Part shown: one piece after another, positions 24,771 to 37,464 of the stretch | How positions within the stretch are numbered: position 1 is the stretch's first letter | Layout of the letters: every line of letters begins with the position of its first letter | DNA from: Sequoia sempervirens | Lineage: Eukaryota > Streptophyta > Pinopsida > Cupressales > Cupressaceae | Reading direction: 5' to 3' | Length of the DNA: 64,000 nucleotides | Assembly (NCBI GenBank): GCA_007258455.2 | Contig: VDFB02254944.1 | Span: 96,019-160,018, forward strand | The notes under the pieces: model-generated | What the model saw: the letters and a program-made list of their open reading frames with translations, nothing else | Told to the model about the DNA's origin: nothing | Database searches by the model: none | Position numbers and translations under genes: made by a program

Positions 24771-25743
24771 TTAAATGTTGTATTATCCTTAAAAAATTCA
24801 AAGTTGGGAATCAGTGAAAATTTGTGTTATGTGATTATTCATAAGGATATCCTATATATATTAAAAAAATATATAAAATTAGAAGATATTAATAATTAGA
24901 AATAAATCTAAAAATCTTAAATTTAATGTTAAAGTTTCTAAATTATATAGAAAATAAATCTTGTTAAAATATTCAAAAAGTAAAAAATCAATTATATTCT
25001 ATTATGAAAAGATTTTGAATGAATATAATTTTTATAATAAATATTATAAATCATATATTAATAAAAAGCAATGATAACTATTAGTAAAAATGTCAAAATC
25101 TTTAAAAAATTAGAAAAAACTATATTTAATCTTGAAAATATTCTATTTTCAACAGATTTTGAATTAATAAATATATTTATAATAAATTATATATATGAAT
25201 ATAAAGTGAAATTAGAAATAATTATTCCAAATCTAAACTAATTTATATTTTAATTATAAAAATTATTTTATTATTATAATATATATATACAATAAATTTT
25301 TACGGTTTAATAATAATTTTAAGTGTCAATTTTACGGTTATATAAAAATATAGCAAGTCAAATGATACGGTCTAATAAATTTTTAGGTTGTAATATACGG
25401 TCTAAAATGCAAAAAACGGTCAAATAGACCATCAAATTCCAGATCTCTAATTTGTAGGCAGTTCTGGCCGTAAGGGAGAGAGTGATATTTTTGTCGGGTT
25501 TGCGAATACCCGTTATGTCGTCGTATACGGGGGAAAAATCTTTAGGGTTGAGAGTCATTCGTGTCGGGCAGCTTTACGGTACGATATACGAGGGGCAGGG
25601 CAGGGGTGATTGTAGGTGGGCACTTACAAAAGAGCTCAAACATCTTGTTATTATATAGGTGACGTCACTTTAAAGGTTTTGCAGATGGATACGAGGGAAC
25701 TTTTATGATTAGGGTTTGGGATAGTTGATATATAGTTTGGGAG

Positions 25744-26008
25744 GAAGTTTGAACTCTTTGTTCATGTGAGTAGTATTTAAATGTAATGAGTGTTAAGTAG
25801 ACTCTGCATATTCACGAGAGATGTCTTTGAAGAAGTTTGAACACTTCGTTTATGTGAGTAGTATCTAGATGCAATGAGTGGTAAACAGACTGTTGATACT
25901 CACGAGAGAGGTCTCTAAGGAAGTTTGAATAGTTTGTTCATGTGAGTAGAATCTAGATGTAATGAGTGCTAAACAAATTGTTCATACTCAGGAAAGATGA
26001 GTTTGTGA
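25744..26008 (+). repeat. Three tandem 88-bp units
   Basis: Units start at 25,744, 25,832 and 25,920, each beginning GAAGTTTGAA and containing CATGTGAGTAG or TATGTGAGTAG and ATGTAATGAGTG or ATGCAATGAGTG. They correspond to the segment that follows the 5S-like core in the larger repeat units downstream. The array therefore grew by local amplification of that part. Confidence 0.8.
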
Positions 26009-26733
26009 AATTTTTACGCATGAAATATGAATCAATGAGTTTGACTGAAAACAATGTAGTTGAATCTTGATAAAACATCATAATTCAACACATTGTGAAA
26101 TCTAGCTCTTGCTTGTTAATGGATGAGCTAAAGTGGCTCTATGATGAGTGGTTCATAAAGCATAACATTGGTTGAAGGTTTTGCAAATGGATTAGTAAGC
26201 TAAGTGGGCTTGATATTGAGAAAAGGACTATAAATAATTGTGCTTGATTTAGAGTAGTACTATAATGGATGATCTCCTAGGAAGTTTTGATGTTTCATCC
26301 CTATAAGCATCACCTAGATGCAATGTGTGTTATGTGGATCGTTCTTACTCATGAGAGATGAGTTCATGTGAACCACTACCCATGAAATGTGGTTCGATGA
26401 GTTTGACTTAAAATCTATGCAATTGAACCCTAATAAAACATCATAATTTTACACATTGTAAAAAATTGCTCCAATTTGTCAATGGATAAGTTGAAGGGGC
26501 TCTATAATGAATGATTCGTAAAGCACAACAATTATTGAAGGTTTTCTAAATAGGGTGACAAACTAAGTGGGCTTGATATTAGGGGAAACTCCATGGTTAA
26601 GTGCACTTGAGTCATAGTAGTATTGAGATGGGTGACCTCCTAAGAAGTCTTGATGCTTCGTCCCCATAAACATCACTTATATGCAATGAATGATAAATAG
26701 ATCATTTATGCTAATTAGAGATGAGTTCATATG
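26009..26733 (+). repeat. 5S-rRNA-derived repeat array, two units of about 360-370 bp
   Basis: Two successive units each carry a core matching the 3' two thirds of plant 5S rRNA: 26,224-26,302 and 26,585-26,665. The second core preserves GTTAAG, CATAGTAGTATTGAGATGGG and TGACCTCCTAAGAAGTC, the segment of the internal pol III promoter (A box, intermediate element, C box). Outside the core the units share AAACATCATAATT and TAAGTGGGCTTGATATT. Cassandra TRIM elements are known to carry 5S sequence in their LTRs and to form LTR tandems, so this could be a Cassandra relative. No primer site was found here, so a 5S-derived SINE or satellite is an alternative. Confidence 0.7.
26585..26665 (+). pseudogene. 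5S rRNA-like core (best preserved)
   Basis: About 80 nt alignable to the 3' part of plant 5S rRNA, from AACTCC through GATGGGTGACCTCCT to the CCCC end, with scattered substitutions. The first about 40 nt of a 5S gene are not recognisable, so it is not a functional 5S gene. The companion core at 26,224-26,302 is more diverged (AGAGTAGTACTATAATGGAT). Confidence 0.75.
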
Positions 26734-29700
26734 TGTAGTACCCCTCCATTTATGCTTATGTGTTTCAGTTTGCATGTTTTCATACTGTTAGACTATGGTA
26801 CTTTGTTTGGATATTTTGATCGCTGGTTTTGAGCGATAGTGGATTTACTTTGTGACATGATGATACATTGTATGGTGATTATTGATTTCAGACATGCTTT
26901 GATATAGCGTAGATGTTTACTTTCAGATGATTATTGCTATGTATATGTTTATGATGGACTAACTGTGATTTAATTCGTCAGTCTGATGTGATGTGTATTG
27001 GTGTGGAGAACGGAATCACATCACTCGCTTGCGAGTGCCCTATGATGTCTATGATTTTCTCCGCACGGTGTACGTGTACAATGGTTTATATATATATATA
27101 TACATGTTATTGCTTGGTTGCAGGATTGCAGGTACATGACACCGACTCCACCTGGTTACTCAGGTCTGAGCGTGTCAAGACTCAACGGATATGTTGATTG
27201 GGAGGTAGTAGTTTGGTTCATCCTAGTCTAGTCTATAACCCGGTTATAGTACATCGTCTGTTTTAGTTCAGAGTCATAGGTTGTCTTGTATTTTTCTGTT
27301 TGATTTAATTTCTTGAAATGAAAAATGTCAATTTTATAATGGTTTATTATGTTTTAATTTATTGTTATTTAAATTAATTTTTAAATGATGAAGAAATTAG
27401 TTTTGCATGTTATTTAATTAATTAATTAGTTTGTTTGGTTAAATGGTTTGATCATAAAGATTAAATTTATTTAATTAAATAAATTAGTTAATTAAATTAA
27501 ATTGTATTAATTGTGTGTGAATAGATTTTTATTTAAATTAAATAATTTTGTGGAAATGGCGTGTTTTATTATTAAATATATTTGCAATTTAAAAATTATT
27601 AATATTAAATAAATTAATTAAATCATGCAAATCTTGAAAGGAAAGATTGTCGAAAAGTTGTTGAGAAGATATTTTGTACTTCTCGACAAGTGTGTTAGTG
27701 CATTTATGAGTTTTGGTTGAGGTTGTTCAAGGAGGTTATTTTGGATCTGGAAAAACACAAAGGGATGTGATTCTATTTTCTCTTCACGGAAAATATATCA
27801 GTGCTTTTGTTAATTTTTGTATATGCTTTTTGGTGTTATTGTATACTTGTGGAAGATTTCTTGGTTTGTATTCTAGTTTGGGATTTGAAGTACGAAAAGA
27901 ATTTTGGAAGGCTACAGGCAATAGAGGCAACAGAGGCTCTCATCACCACACAGTCTTCTGAAGCAAAGGAAAAACATGTATTCTTCTTGTGGTTTATAAT
28001 TTATTTGTACTTAAAAGAAATGTCTAAGAAAAGGAAGATACTTGTTATTAAGACCTCTGTATTTCACGGGAAAAACTATTTACTGTTAATTTTCTGTAAG
28101 GATTTATAGGTTTCTTTAAAAAAAACCTCTGTAGATTTTCTTTCTGAAAACTTTCTTCTCTGTTGAATTAAAATTTGTGAAGGGAAATTATTATTTAAAT
28201 GGGAAAGTAAATTTTGAAATCAAATGAAAATTTACTGTGCGTGTTTCTTTAAAAACCCCGATTAAAATTCTACAGCTTCCCCGATTTCCCTACTGTAACC
28301 CTGAAGAAATTTCTGTATATTTCTATGGTGAATCCCTCTGAAATATATATATACATATATATATATATTTATATATATTTTATATATGTTGAAAATATAT
28401 AAATTGGATTGTAAAATTTTAATTCTCTTTATGTTCATCGCTGTACAGGCGAATTAAATAATTTTATGCAAATTCTGAAATTCGCAATTTGCCATACGGG
28501 CGAAATTTTATATAAAGAATTTAAAAAAAAAATTAACAGTGATAGGGGAGGGCTGAAACCCTCCCCATCCCCTGCTATGGTGGGCGCAGCCACCATGGCT
28601 GCGCACAGCAACCAGCGGCTGTTGGGCGCAGCCCTGGTAAGGGTCGCGCCCTCCCCAACACAGGGAGCTGTGCGTTGGGTGTTGCGCGCCTTCTGTGTTT
28701 ATATTTATTTTAAATGTTAATTAATGGAATTTTTATATGTTGAGTTTTAAATTCGTATGGTTTTAATTAATTTTGATTTGGTTAAAACATAAATATATAT
28801 AATATATATATATATTATATGTGTTATATATATATTATATATTATTATTAATAATATATATAGTATATATAATATATATATATATTATTTAATTATATTT
28901 AATTAAATAGATTTTATAATGCATATTTATTTTAGTATGAAATAAGAAATTCTTTTGTGTATAAATATGTGATAGTAATAATATCAATTAGATTTATAAC
29001 TGAAAGATTGAAAAAGGGAATTTAATAGATATTGATAAGTGTAGTTGTAAAAGTTAAAATTAGAATTAAATGATATTTCTTTATGGTTTGAGAAAAGAAT
29101 TACAATTAAGATGTTATAAATTCTTGTTGATTCTATTGAATGATTGGATTTAGTAAATCCGAATGTTAGACATTTATTTCTCTTGATTTGCTATAGTCGT
29201 GTTTCTAATTGGGTAAATTGGGAAAGTCTTAGATGCATAAGCCTTCCAGAGTGATTTGTATAGAAAGTGTGAAGTTATTGTTTAAATGCATTTCTTGAGT
29301 TGACTAGGGTTGTGCACGTGTTAGAATATGGTGTATTGGTACCTGGTTTATGTATAAAAGATTCAATGACTGTTATGTGTCATTTGTTATTCTGTGATTG
29401 AAATTTGTGCACCTTGTAAACCTTAGTCAAGAAAACTTAGCCTACCTTTGTTATGTTCAGGGTAGTGGCTCTATGTAAGGGTCGACACACAAAGTGGTGT
29501 CAGGGTAACTTACAAAGAGTTAGTAAGTCAGTGATAACTAAATGACACAATAGTTAGATTAAAATCCTTAACAAGATGTTTATGCCTCACTTATGACTCT
29601 TGAGCTAGTTCAGTCTTGAGTATAAGATGAGAAGGCCTGGAATGGAAAATCGATGTCTTGTTTCTTCAAAAGACATTCGATTCTGCAATGATTTGCAATG

Positions 29701-30475
29701 GGGTCGGGTTTTGTAAGAGGTTACCAGGGTAACCCAAGTTGGGGGCCGGAACCTAGGAAGAAACACCAGGGTAACCTTTGCAATATTGTGATGAAACTCC
29801 ACCTAAAGTAATAGATAACCTTGTGTAGGTAGTACATTCAATTGTCTTAAATCTGGAAGCAATGTAACCATCAGTTAGTTATGTACTTGTGTCTAGGGTT
29901 AGTAGATTATGTCTAGGTAAGCATATTACTATCTCCTAGCATGGGGGGTGGACCTACGGGTACCACATGGTTGGATGGAACGTGCACCTTACTCCGTTGG
30001 GTCCCTAGTTGTGATCATAGCATCGAGAGCTTCATGGATGGAGAGCTCGCACTTGGAAACTTATGTGTACTTCTTCATTGTAATTTGTAAATCTTGTATT
30101 TGAAAACATCCCTCAATTGTTTAAGAGGTGAACATTGTAAATGTAACTTGTAACTATTATTTGAACTACCTCATCAGATGGATGATTATTGTATTATCTT
30201 ATCAAATGCAATGTAAGAAACATGTTAGTACTTTATATTATCTTGAATGGAATTCAATGTTATGTGATGTTTATTTTAAGTTTATGTTAATGTTAATTAG
30301 TATGTGCAATGCGAAATACTAAAGTCGTCTATGGAAACTCAAAGTAGTGTAACGTCGCGTAACTTAATGAATGTATGCAACTAATTAACTTAATAATTAT
30401 ACTTTAAAAAATAAAATTATTTCACCTTTATACACAAATGCAACATTCCTTAGGTTATTATGACAGGGCATTACA
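26734..30475 (+). repeat. 5' LTR of the large gypsy element (3,742 bp)
   Basis: Starts TGTAGTACCCC and ends GGGCATTACA, giving near-perfect terminal inverted repeats (TGTAATACCC in the other LTR). It is colinear over its full length with 35,292-39,050. Notable internal parts are an AT-microsatellite zone (about 28,340-28,390 and 28,790-28,890) and a GC-rich block (about 28,545-28,690) carrying a 9-bp-stem hairpin. Open frames inside it (for example 26,988-27,197 and 27,713-27,961) have no known domains and probably do not encode proteins. Confidence 0.93.
28584..28604. other. GC-rich hairpin in 5' LTR
   Basis: GCGCAGCCA and TGGCTGCGC form a perfect 9-bp stem around CCA. The same 21 bp are conserved at 37,147-37,167 in the 3' LTR. 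It lies in the only GC-rich block of an otherwise AT-rich LTR. Confidence 0.7.
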
Positions 30476-30478
30476 AAT

Positions 30479-30490
30479 TGGTATCAGAGC
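30479..30490 (+). other. Primer-binding site, initiator tRNA-Met type
   Basis: TGGTATCAGAGC lies 3 nt after the LTR end. It is the standard complement of the 3' end of plant initiator tRNA-Met used for minus-strand priming in many LTR elements. Confidence 0.92.
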
Positions 30491-30615
30491 CAAGGTTACA
30501 AACACTGGACGCTCTGGGTAATCGCGAGCCCATTAGGTTGACCCAGTACGTAGTGTCGCAACTGTTAGCCTTTGTTGAATAGTATCTAAGACTCATTATT
30601 GTTATGTGTAGGAAC

Positions 30616-33600
30616 ATGCCTAGGTGAGGTGGAAGAGGTCATGGTAGAGGTCGAGGTGGAGGCCGAGGGCCAATCCCTCAAGTTACTCCCCCTCTGAGCC
30701 CTCATCACAGTGATCAAGCAGAACAGTTGGATCAGAGGAATGAGGGACAAAATCCTGAATAGTCAGGAGTAGAGGGTTCACAGATACATCCATTACTTGA
30801 GGAGGTCCTAGCTCGACTTGGACCCAGACAGGAAGTTGAGCAAGAGGTTGTCAGAGAGAGAGAGATAGATCTCCTAGGAGAGTAGATGATACAGTGCATC
30901 AAGATACTATTACTGCAGGACACATGAGGGATTTACTGAGGGCACGCCCTCCTACCTTTGATGGTGCAGGAGGTGGCTTAGAGGCAGAGACTTGGCTACT
31001 AGATTTGGGTAGATGCTTCGCCATGCACCCTTACAGTAGCAATACCCATGCGAGATGCGCTATTATACATCTGAGAGGATTCGCCTCTACTTGGTGGTGC
31101 TTGGAGGAGAAGAAGCTCCACTTAGACATTGGGTCAGTGTCTTGGGAGATGTTCCTAGAGAGGTTTAGAGCACAGTTCCTATCGGAACACTGGAGGTAGC
31201 GACGGGCTGATGAGTTCCATGATCTACGTCAGTTGGCTCTTTCTGTTGAGCAATATGAACGTAGGTTCTATGAACTCAAGCAGTATGTTGGTATTGGCAA
31301 TGATGAGCCTATGCTAGTACAACACTTCATCAGGGGTTTGAATGCCCGCATTAGTGGTGGTGTCAGAGTTTTTGAGCCAAAGACTATGGAAGTTGCGGTG
31401 GAGAAGGCTCGCATAGTGGAAGAGAACCTTGTTATGGCATTAGGTGGTCACACAAGAGTGCAGATTGGTAGTGCTCCTACAGCAGGTTTTAGTCCACAGG
31501 GTGGATAGGCACAGATAGGAGGTTCCTCTAAGAACCAATAGACACCCACAAAGGGTGGGCAACAACAGCAACAACGTACACCTCAAAAGAATAATAATCC
31601 ACAACCACAACAAGGTAATAGTCCACAAACAGGAAAGGGTCGCAACTGGTGGCGCAACAAGCACAATAGGCAGGATCAGCCTGCGCAGAGTGCTCGGTCT
31701 ATTGTCAGTAGACGTAGTTTCCAACAATCCAATGCACCTTCGGGTGGCAGAGGATTCGGTAGAGGCATAGGTTGTTACTCGTGTGGAAAGCAGGGACACA
31801 TAGCTAGGCAGTGTCCGATGAGAGGTTCTACTGGTTTTGGGCCTCGACCTATAGTTTCAGAGCCTACAGTGGGTGATGCAGGACGATCACATACAGTATA
31901 TGCTACGGTTAATGACCACCAAGCCGATCACCAGAACACAGTGGTCGAGACTTCAGGTAAGTTACATGGTGTTAGTGTTTCCATTCTTTTTTATTCCAAA
32001 GCTACTGACTCCTTTATTTCACCGACTATCGTTGACCGATGTGGTCTTGTGGCGGTAAAACAAGGTGGTAAGTGGTAGGTTGAATTTGCCTCTGGGGTGA
32101 AAGTAGCGGTAGAGAACTTAGTACATAATTGTGAACTTAAAATTGGTACGTTAACTACCTTAGTAGATTGATATGTTACACCCTTAGGATCATATGATAT
32201 AGTTTTAGGTATGGATTGGCTAGCATCTTATCATGTTGTGATTGACTGTCAACTTAAGACAGTTAGTTGCATTAATGATTTAGGTGCGAAAGTGGAAATC
32301 GTAGGTATCCAAAGACCTATCTCTTTGCGGATGATATCGGCTATGCAACTAAAGAGATGTCTTCGTCAGGGTTGTCAACTGTTTGCAACAACATTTACGG
32401 ATTTAGAAGAAGGTGAGAGTCGAGAGGTATCTCTTGATGATCATCCTATTCTTAGGGAATTCACTGATGTGTTTCTAGATGATATACCTGGAATTCCACC
32501 GAAGAGGGATATAGATTTTAGAGTTGACCTAGTTCCTGGAGCTGAGACTATATCTAGAGCTCCATATAGAATGACGACTCAGAAGTTAGAAGAACTTCGT
32601 ATTTAGTTAGAGGAACTATTAGAAAAAGGTTTCATTCATCCAAGTGTTTCCCCTTGGGGAGCACCTGTCATCTTCGTAAAGAAGAAGGACGGATCTCTTA
32701 GGCTGTGCATTGACTATCGTCAATTGAACAAGGTTACGATTAAGAATCGTTATCCTTTGCCTAGAATCGATGATCTTTTCGATCAAATTAAGGGAGCTAA
32801 TGTGTTCTCTAAAATTGATTTGAAATCTGGGTATCATCAATTGCGTATAGCTGAAGCAGACATTCATAAAACTACTTTTCGTACTCGTTATGGGCACTAT
32901 GAATTCACAGTAGTACCATTTGGGTTAATGAACGCACCATCAATATTCATGAGTTTAATGAATGGTGTTTTTCGTACATACCTTGATCGCTTTGTCCTTG
33001 TATTTCTCAATGATATATTGATCTATTCGAGAAACATGAAGGAACATGAAGAACACTTGAGACAGGTATTGCAATGTTTAAGGGAAAATCAATTGTATGC
33101 GAACCTGAAGAAGTGTGACTTCTTTCAAACTGAAGTGAAATACCTTGGACATGTGATATCTAGAAAAGGTATTGTTGTGGATCCTTCAAAGATTCAAGCT
33201 ATTGTAGATTGGCCCGTGCCTACTAATGTAGGTGAAGTTCGTAGTTTTATGGGTCTAGTTGGTTTCTATAGGCAATTTGTAGAGGGCTTTTCTAGAATCG
33301 GTCACCCTATTACTTCTCTTCAGAGGAAAGGGAAGAAGTTTGTTTGGACAGAGCAATGTCAGTTGGCTTTTCAAACACTAAAAGAAAAGTTGACTAATGC
33401 ACCTATACTGATTGTTCCTGATCCTACTAAGGATTTTATAGTATGCACGGATGCATCCTTAGAGGGTTTGGGAGCAGTTCTGATGCAAGATGGGCGAGTG
33501 ATTGCTTATGAGTCTCGCAAACTCAAAGATCACGAATTAAACTATCCCACTCATGATTTAGAACTAGCTGCAGTTGTGCATGCATTAGTTCGATGGAGGC

Positions 33601-35276
33601 ATTTCCTATTAGGTCATCATTTTGAACTTCATACTAATCACCGTAGTCTACAATACATTTTTACGCAACCTAACTTGAATGCTAGGTAGAGATGGTGGAT
33701 GGAGTTCTTGTGTGAGTACGATTTTGAAGTAAAATATGTTCAAGGAAAAGAGAACGTAGCGGTTGATGCTCTTAGTCGTCGTTGACATGAGATTTCTGCT
33801 ACTACTCTTAAAGTTGATTTGAGAGGTCAAATATTAGCAGCACTTCCTACTGATAGATTATATCAGGAAGTAAGGTCGGAGATTGAATCTAGTAGACCTT
33901 TAGAAGGTCTATTTGTAGGGTATGTCCTAGAATCGAATGGTATATTACGGCATTTGGGTCATATTTATGTACCACATTTTGAGGGTCTTCGTACATTAAT
34001 TATGATTGAAGCTCATTGAGCTCCATACTCAGCTCATCCAGGTGTTAAGAAAATGCATGCTGATCTTCGGCAATTGTATTTCTGGCTTGGTATGAAACGT
34101 GATATTGCTGATTATGTATCGAGATGTCTCGAATGCCAGCGAGTTAAAGCTGAGCATCAACATCCCGCTGGATTATTGCAGCCACATCTCATTCCTGAAT
34201 GGAAATGGGATATTATATCCATTGACTTTATTGTAGGGTTACCTACGTCATCACGTCGACATGATGCCATTATGGTAACTATTGACCGATTGACTAAAGT
34301 AGCTCATTTTTCACCAGTACGATCATCTTACAATGCTTCATCCGTAGCTAGGATATTTATGGAGGACATAGTTAGATTGCATGGGATTCCTCATAGGATT
34401 ATATCGGATAGAGACCTTGTATTTACTTCAGCTTTATGGAATTCATTACAACATGCTTTAGGTACACAGTTGAACTTTAGTTCAGCGTATCATCCTCAAA
34501 CCGATGGGCAAACAGAGAGAGTTAATCAAATATTAGAGGATATGCTTAGGATGTACGTAATGGACCAACAATCTCAATGGGAGGATTATCTGTACTTAGT
34601 AGAATTTGCTTACAATAATGGATATCAGAGTTCCATAGGTATGCCACCATTTCAGGTATTATACGATCATCCTTGTCGAACTCCACTAAGTTGGGATCGA
34701 CTTGAGGATAGAGTATTACTTGGACCTGAGATGCTTCGAGACATGGAGCAAAAGGTTGACTGTATTAGAGAACATTTGATAGCAGCTTAGGATAGGCAAA
34801 AGAAATATGTCGATGTGCATAGGATAGACCGACAGTTTGTTGTTGGTGATAGAGTGTTTCTTTGAGTGTGACCGCGAAAGAGTCCAATCTGTTATGGAAA
34901 AGGCTCTAAGCTTGCGCCTCATTTCGTTGGGCCATTTGAGATCTTAGAGAGAATTGGTCCTGTGGCGTATCGACTCGCCTTACCACCCAGTTTGTCACAT
35001 ATTCATGATGTTTTTCATGTATCAGTTCTTAGACCATATCATCCTGACATATCTCATGTACTTGATTGGAATGTGTTACAGGTAGAGGACGGGCAGTTGG
35101 CTTTGGAGCCTGTGGCCATTCTACAGTGCCAGACGCTCAGTCTCAGGGGTCGAGATGTTGATCAGGTGAGGGTCCAATGGGATCCTAGCCATGAGGCTTC
35201 TGCTACTTGGGAGGATGCGACACGCATGAGGGAACTTTATCCCTATCTGTTCGCAGGCTTTCAGGAGCAAGCCTGA
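30616..35276 (+). pseudogene. Gag-pol of the large gypsy element, inactivated
   Basis: It begins with an RG-rich start at ATG 30,616 and shifts frame in the AG-run near 30,856-30,870. From there it stays in one frame to TGA 35,274-35,276. Gag (about 30,957-31,430) is followed by a CCHC knuckle CYSCGKQGHIARQC (31,773-31,814). Next come a protease site reading YSKATDSFIS, RT (about 32,607-33,200), RNase H (about 33,420-33,690), an integrase HHCC region (about 34,010-34,150) and a DD35E core ending in GQTE. Internal stops lie at 31,197, 31,506, 31,539, 32,076, 32,169, 32,604, 33,687, 33,783, 34,017, 34,788, 34,863 and 34,869. Most are explained by C-to-T changes in CAG or CGA codons. Key losses are the DSG motif to YSK, RT FLDD to FLND (33,009-33,011), and RNase H TDH to TNH (33,636-33,638). 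Confidence 0.92.
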
Positions 35277-35291
35277 TCCTAGGGGGGAGGA
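35277..35291 (+). other. Polypurine tract of the large gypsy element
   Basis: CCTAGGGGGGAGGA lies immediately before the 3' LTR start at 35,292 and just after the gag-pol stop, the position of the plus-strand primer. Confidence 0.85.
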
Positions 35292-37408
35292 TGTAATACC
35301 CCTCCATTTATGCTTATGTTTTCAGTTTGCATGTTTTCATACTGTTAGACTATGGTACTTTGTTTGGATATTTTGATCGCTGGTTTTGAGTGATAATGGA
35401 TTTACTTTGTGACATGATGATACATTGTATGGTGATTATTGATTTCAGACATGCTTTGATATAGCGTAGATGTTTACTTTCAGATGGTTATTGCTATGTA
35501 TATGTTTATGATGGACTAACTGTGATTTAATTCGTCAGTCTGATGTGATGTGTATTGGTGTGGAGAAAGGAATTGCATCACTCGCTTGCGAGTGCCTTGT
35601 GATGTCCGTGATTTTCTTCGTACGGTGTGCCTGTACAATGGTTTATATATATATGCATGTTATTGCTTGGTTGCAAGATTGCAGGTACATGACACCGACT
35701 CCACCTGGTTAATCAGGTCTGAGTGTGTCAAGACTCAATGGATATGTTGATTGGGAGGTAGTAGTTTGGTTCATCCTAGTCTAGTCTATAACCCGGTCAT
35801 AGTACATCATCTGTTTTAGTTCAGAGTCATAGGTTGTCTTGTATTTTTCTATTTGGTTTAATTTCTTGAAAGGAAAAATGTCAATTTTATAATGGTTTAT
35901 TATGTTTTAATTTATTGTTATTTAAATTAATTTTTAAATGATGAAGAAATTAGTTTTGCATGTTATTTAATTAATTAATTAGTTTGTTTGGTTAAATGGT
36001 TTGATCATAAAGATTAAATTTATTTAATTAAATAAATTAGTTAATTAAATTAAATTGTATTAATTGTGTGTGAATAGATTTTTATTTAAATTAAATAATT
36101 TTGTGGAAATGGCATGTTGTATTATTAAATATATTTGCAATTTAAAAATTGTTAATATTAAATAAATTAATTAAATCATGCAAATCTTGAAAGGCAAGAT
36201 TGCCGAGAAGTTGTTGAGAAGATATTTTGTACTTCTCGACAAGTGTGCCAGTGCATTTATGAGTTTTGGTTGAGGTTGTTCAAGGAGGTTATTTTGGATA
36301 TGGAAAAACACAGAGGGATGCGATTCTATTTTCTCTTCACGGGAAAATATATCAGTGCTTTTGTTAATTTTTGTATATGCTTTTTGGTGTTATTGTACAC
36401 TTGTGGAAGATTTCTTGGTTTGTATTCTGGTTTGGGATTTGGAGTACGGAAAGAATTTTGGAAGGCTACAGGCAATAGAGGCAACAGAGGCTCTCATCAC
36501 CACACAGTCTTCTGAAGCAAAGGAAAAATAGGTATTCTTCTTGTGGCTTATAATTTATTTGTACTTGAAAGAAATGTCTGAGAAAAGGAAGATACTTGTT
36601 ATTAAGACCTCTGTATTTCACGGGAAAAACTATTTACTGTTAATTTTCTATAAGGGTTTATAGGTTTCTTTAAAAAAAACCTCTGTAGATTTTCTTTCTG
36701 AAAACTTTCTTCTCTGTTGAATTAAAATTTGTGAAGGGAAATTATTATTTAAATGGGAAAGTAAATTTTGAAATCAAATGAAAATTTACTGTGCGTGTTT
36801 CTTTAAAAACCCCGATTAAAATTCTACAGCTTCCCCGATTTCCCTACTGTAACCCTGAAGAAATTTATGTATATTTCTATGGTGAATCCCTGTGAAATTT
36901 ATATATATACATATATATATATTTATTTATTTATATATATTTTATATATGTTGAATATATATAAATTGGATTGTAAAATTTTAATTTTCTTTATGTTCAT
37001 TGCCGTACAAGCGAATTAAATAATTTTATGCAAATTCTGAAATTCGCAATTCGCCGTACAGGTGAAATTTTATATAAAAAATTTTTTAAAAAAAAAAAAT
37101 TGTGATAGGGGAGAGCTGAAACCCTCCCCATCCCCTGCTATGGTGGGCGCAGCCACCATGGCTGCGCACAGCAGCCAGCGGCTGCTAGGCATAGCCTTGG
37201 TAAGGGTCGCACCCTCCCCAACACAGGGACCCGCGTGCTGGGTGTTGCACGCCTTCTGTGTTTATATTTATTTTAAATGTTAATTAATGAAATTTTTATA
37301 TGTTGAGTTTTAAATTCGTATGGTTTTAATTAATTTTGATTTGGTTAAAACATAAATATATATAATATATATATATTATATGTGTTATATATATTATATA
37401 TTATTATT

Positions 37409-37464
<56 letters not shown>

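Larger units (their letters stand above)
23569..25608 (-). mobile_element. Decayed hAT-type DNA transposon (candidate limits)
   Basis: A hAT C-terminal transposase relic (24,011-24,205, minus) lies between a perfect 10-bp inverted pair, CACCCCTGCC at 23,569-23,578 and GGCAGGGGTG at 25,599-25,608. The sequence just inside or outside both ends is GC-rich and contains several ACGGT motifs, as subterminal repeats would. I could not find an 8-bp target duplication at these ends, so the true limits may be elsewhere. The interior is otherwise AT-rich with imperfect tandem repeats. Confidence 0.35.

Noticed and set aside
26224..26665. Functional 5S rRNA genes
   Set aside because: The first about 40 nt of 5S are missing and the rest has many substitutions; no T-run terminator follows.
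26988..28720. Open frames inside the long LTRs (26,988, 27,713, 28,466 and their copies at 35,550, 36,243, 37,062)
   Set aside because: Present in both LTRs only because the LTRs are duplicates; no domains, and frames differ in length between copies.
31506..31799. Independent small genes in the gag region of the large gypsy (31,555-31,770 and minus 31,440-31,799)
   Set aside because: They are alternative frames of the Gln/Asn-rich gag linker and zinc knuckle.
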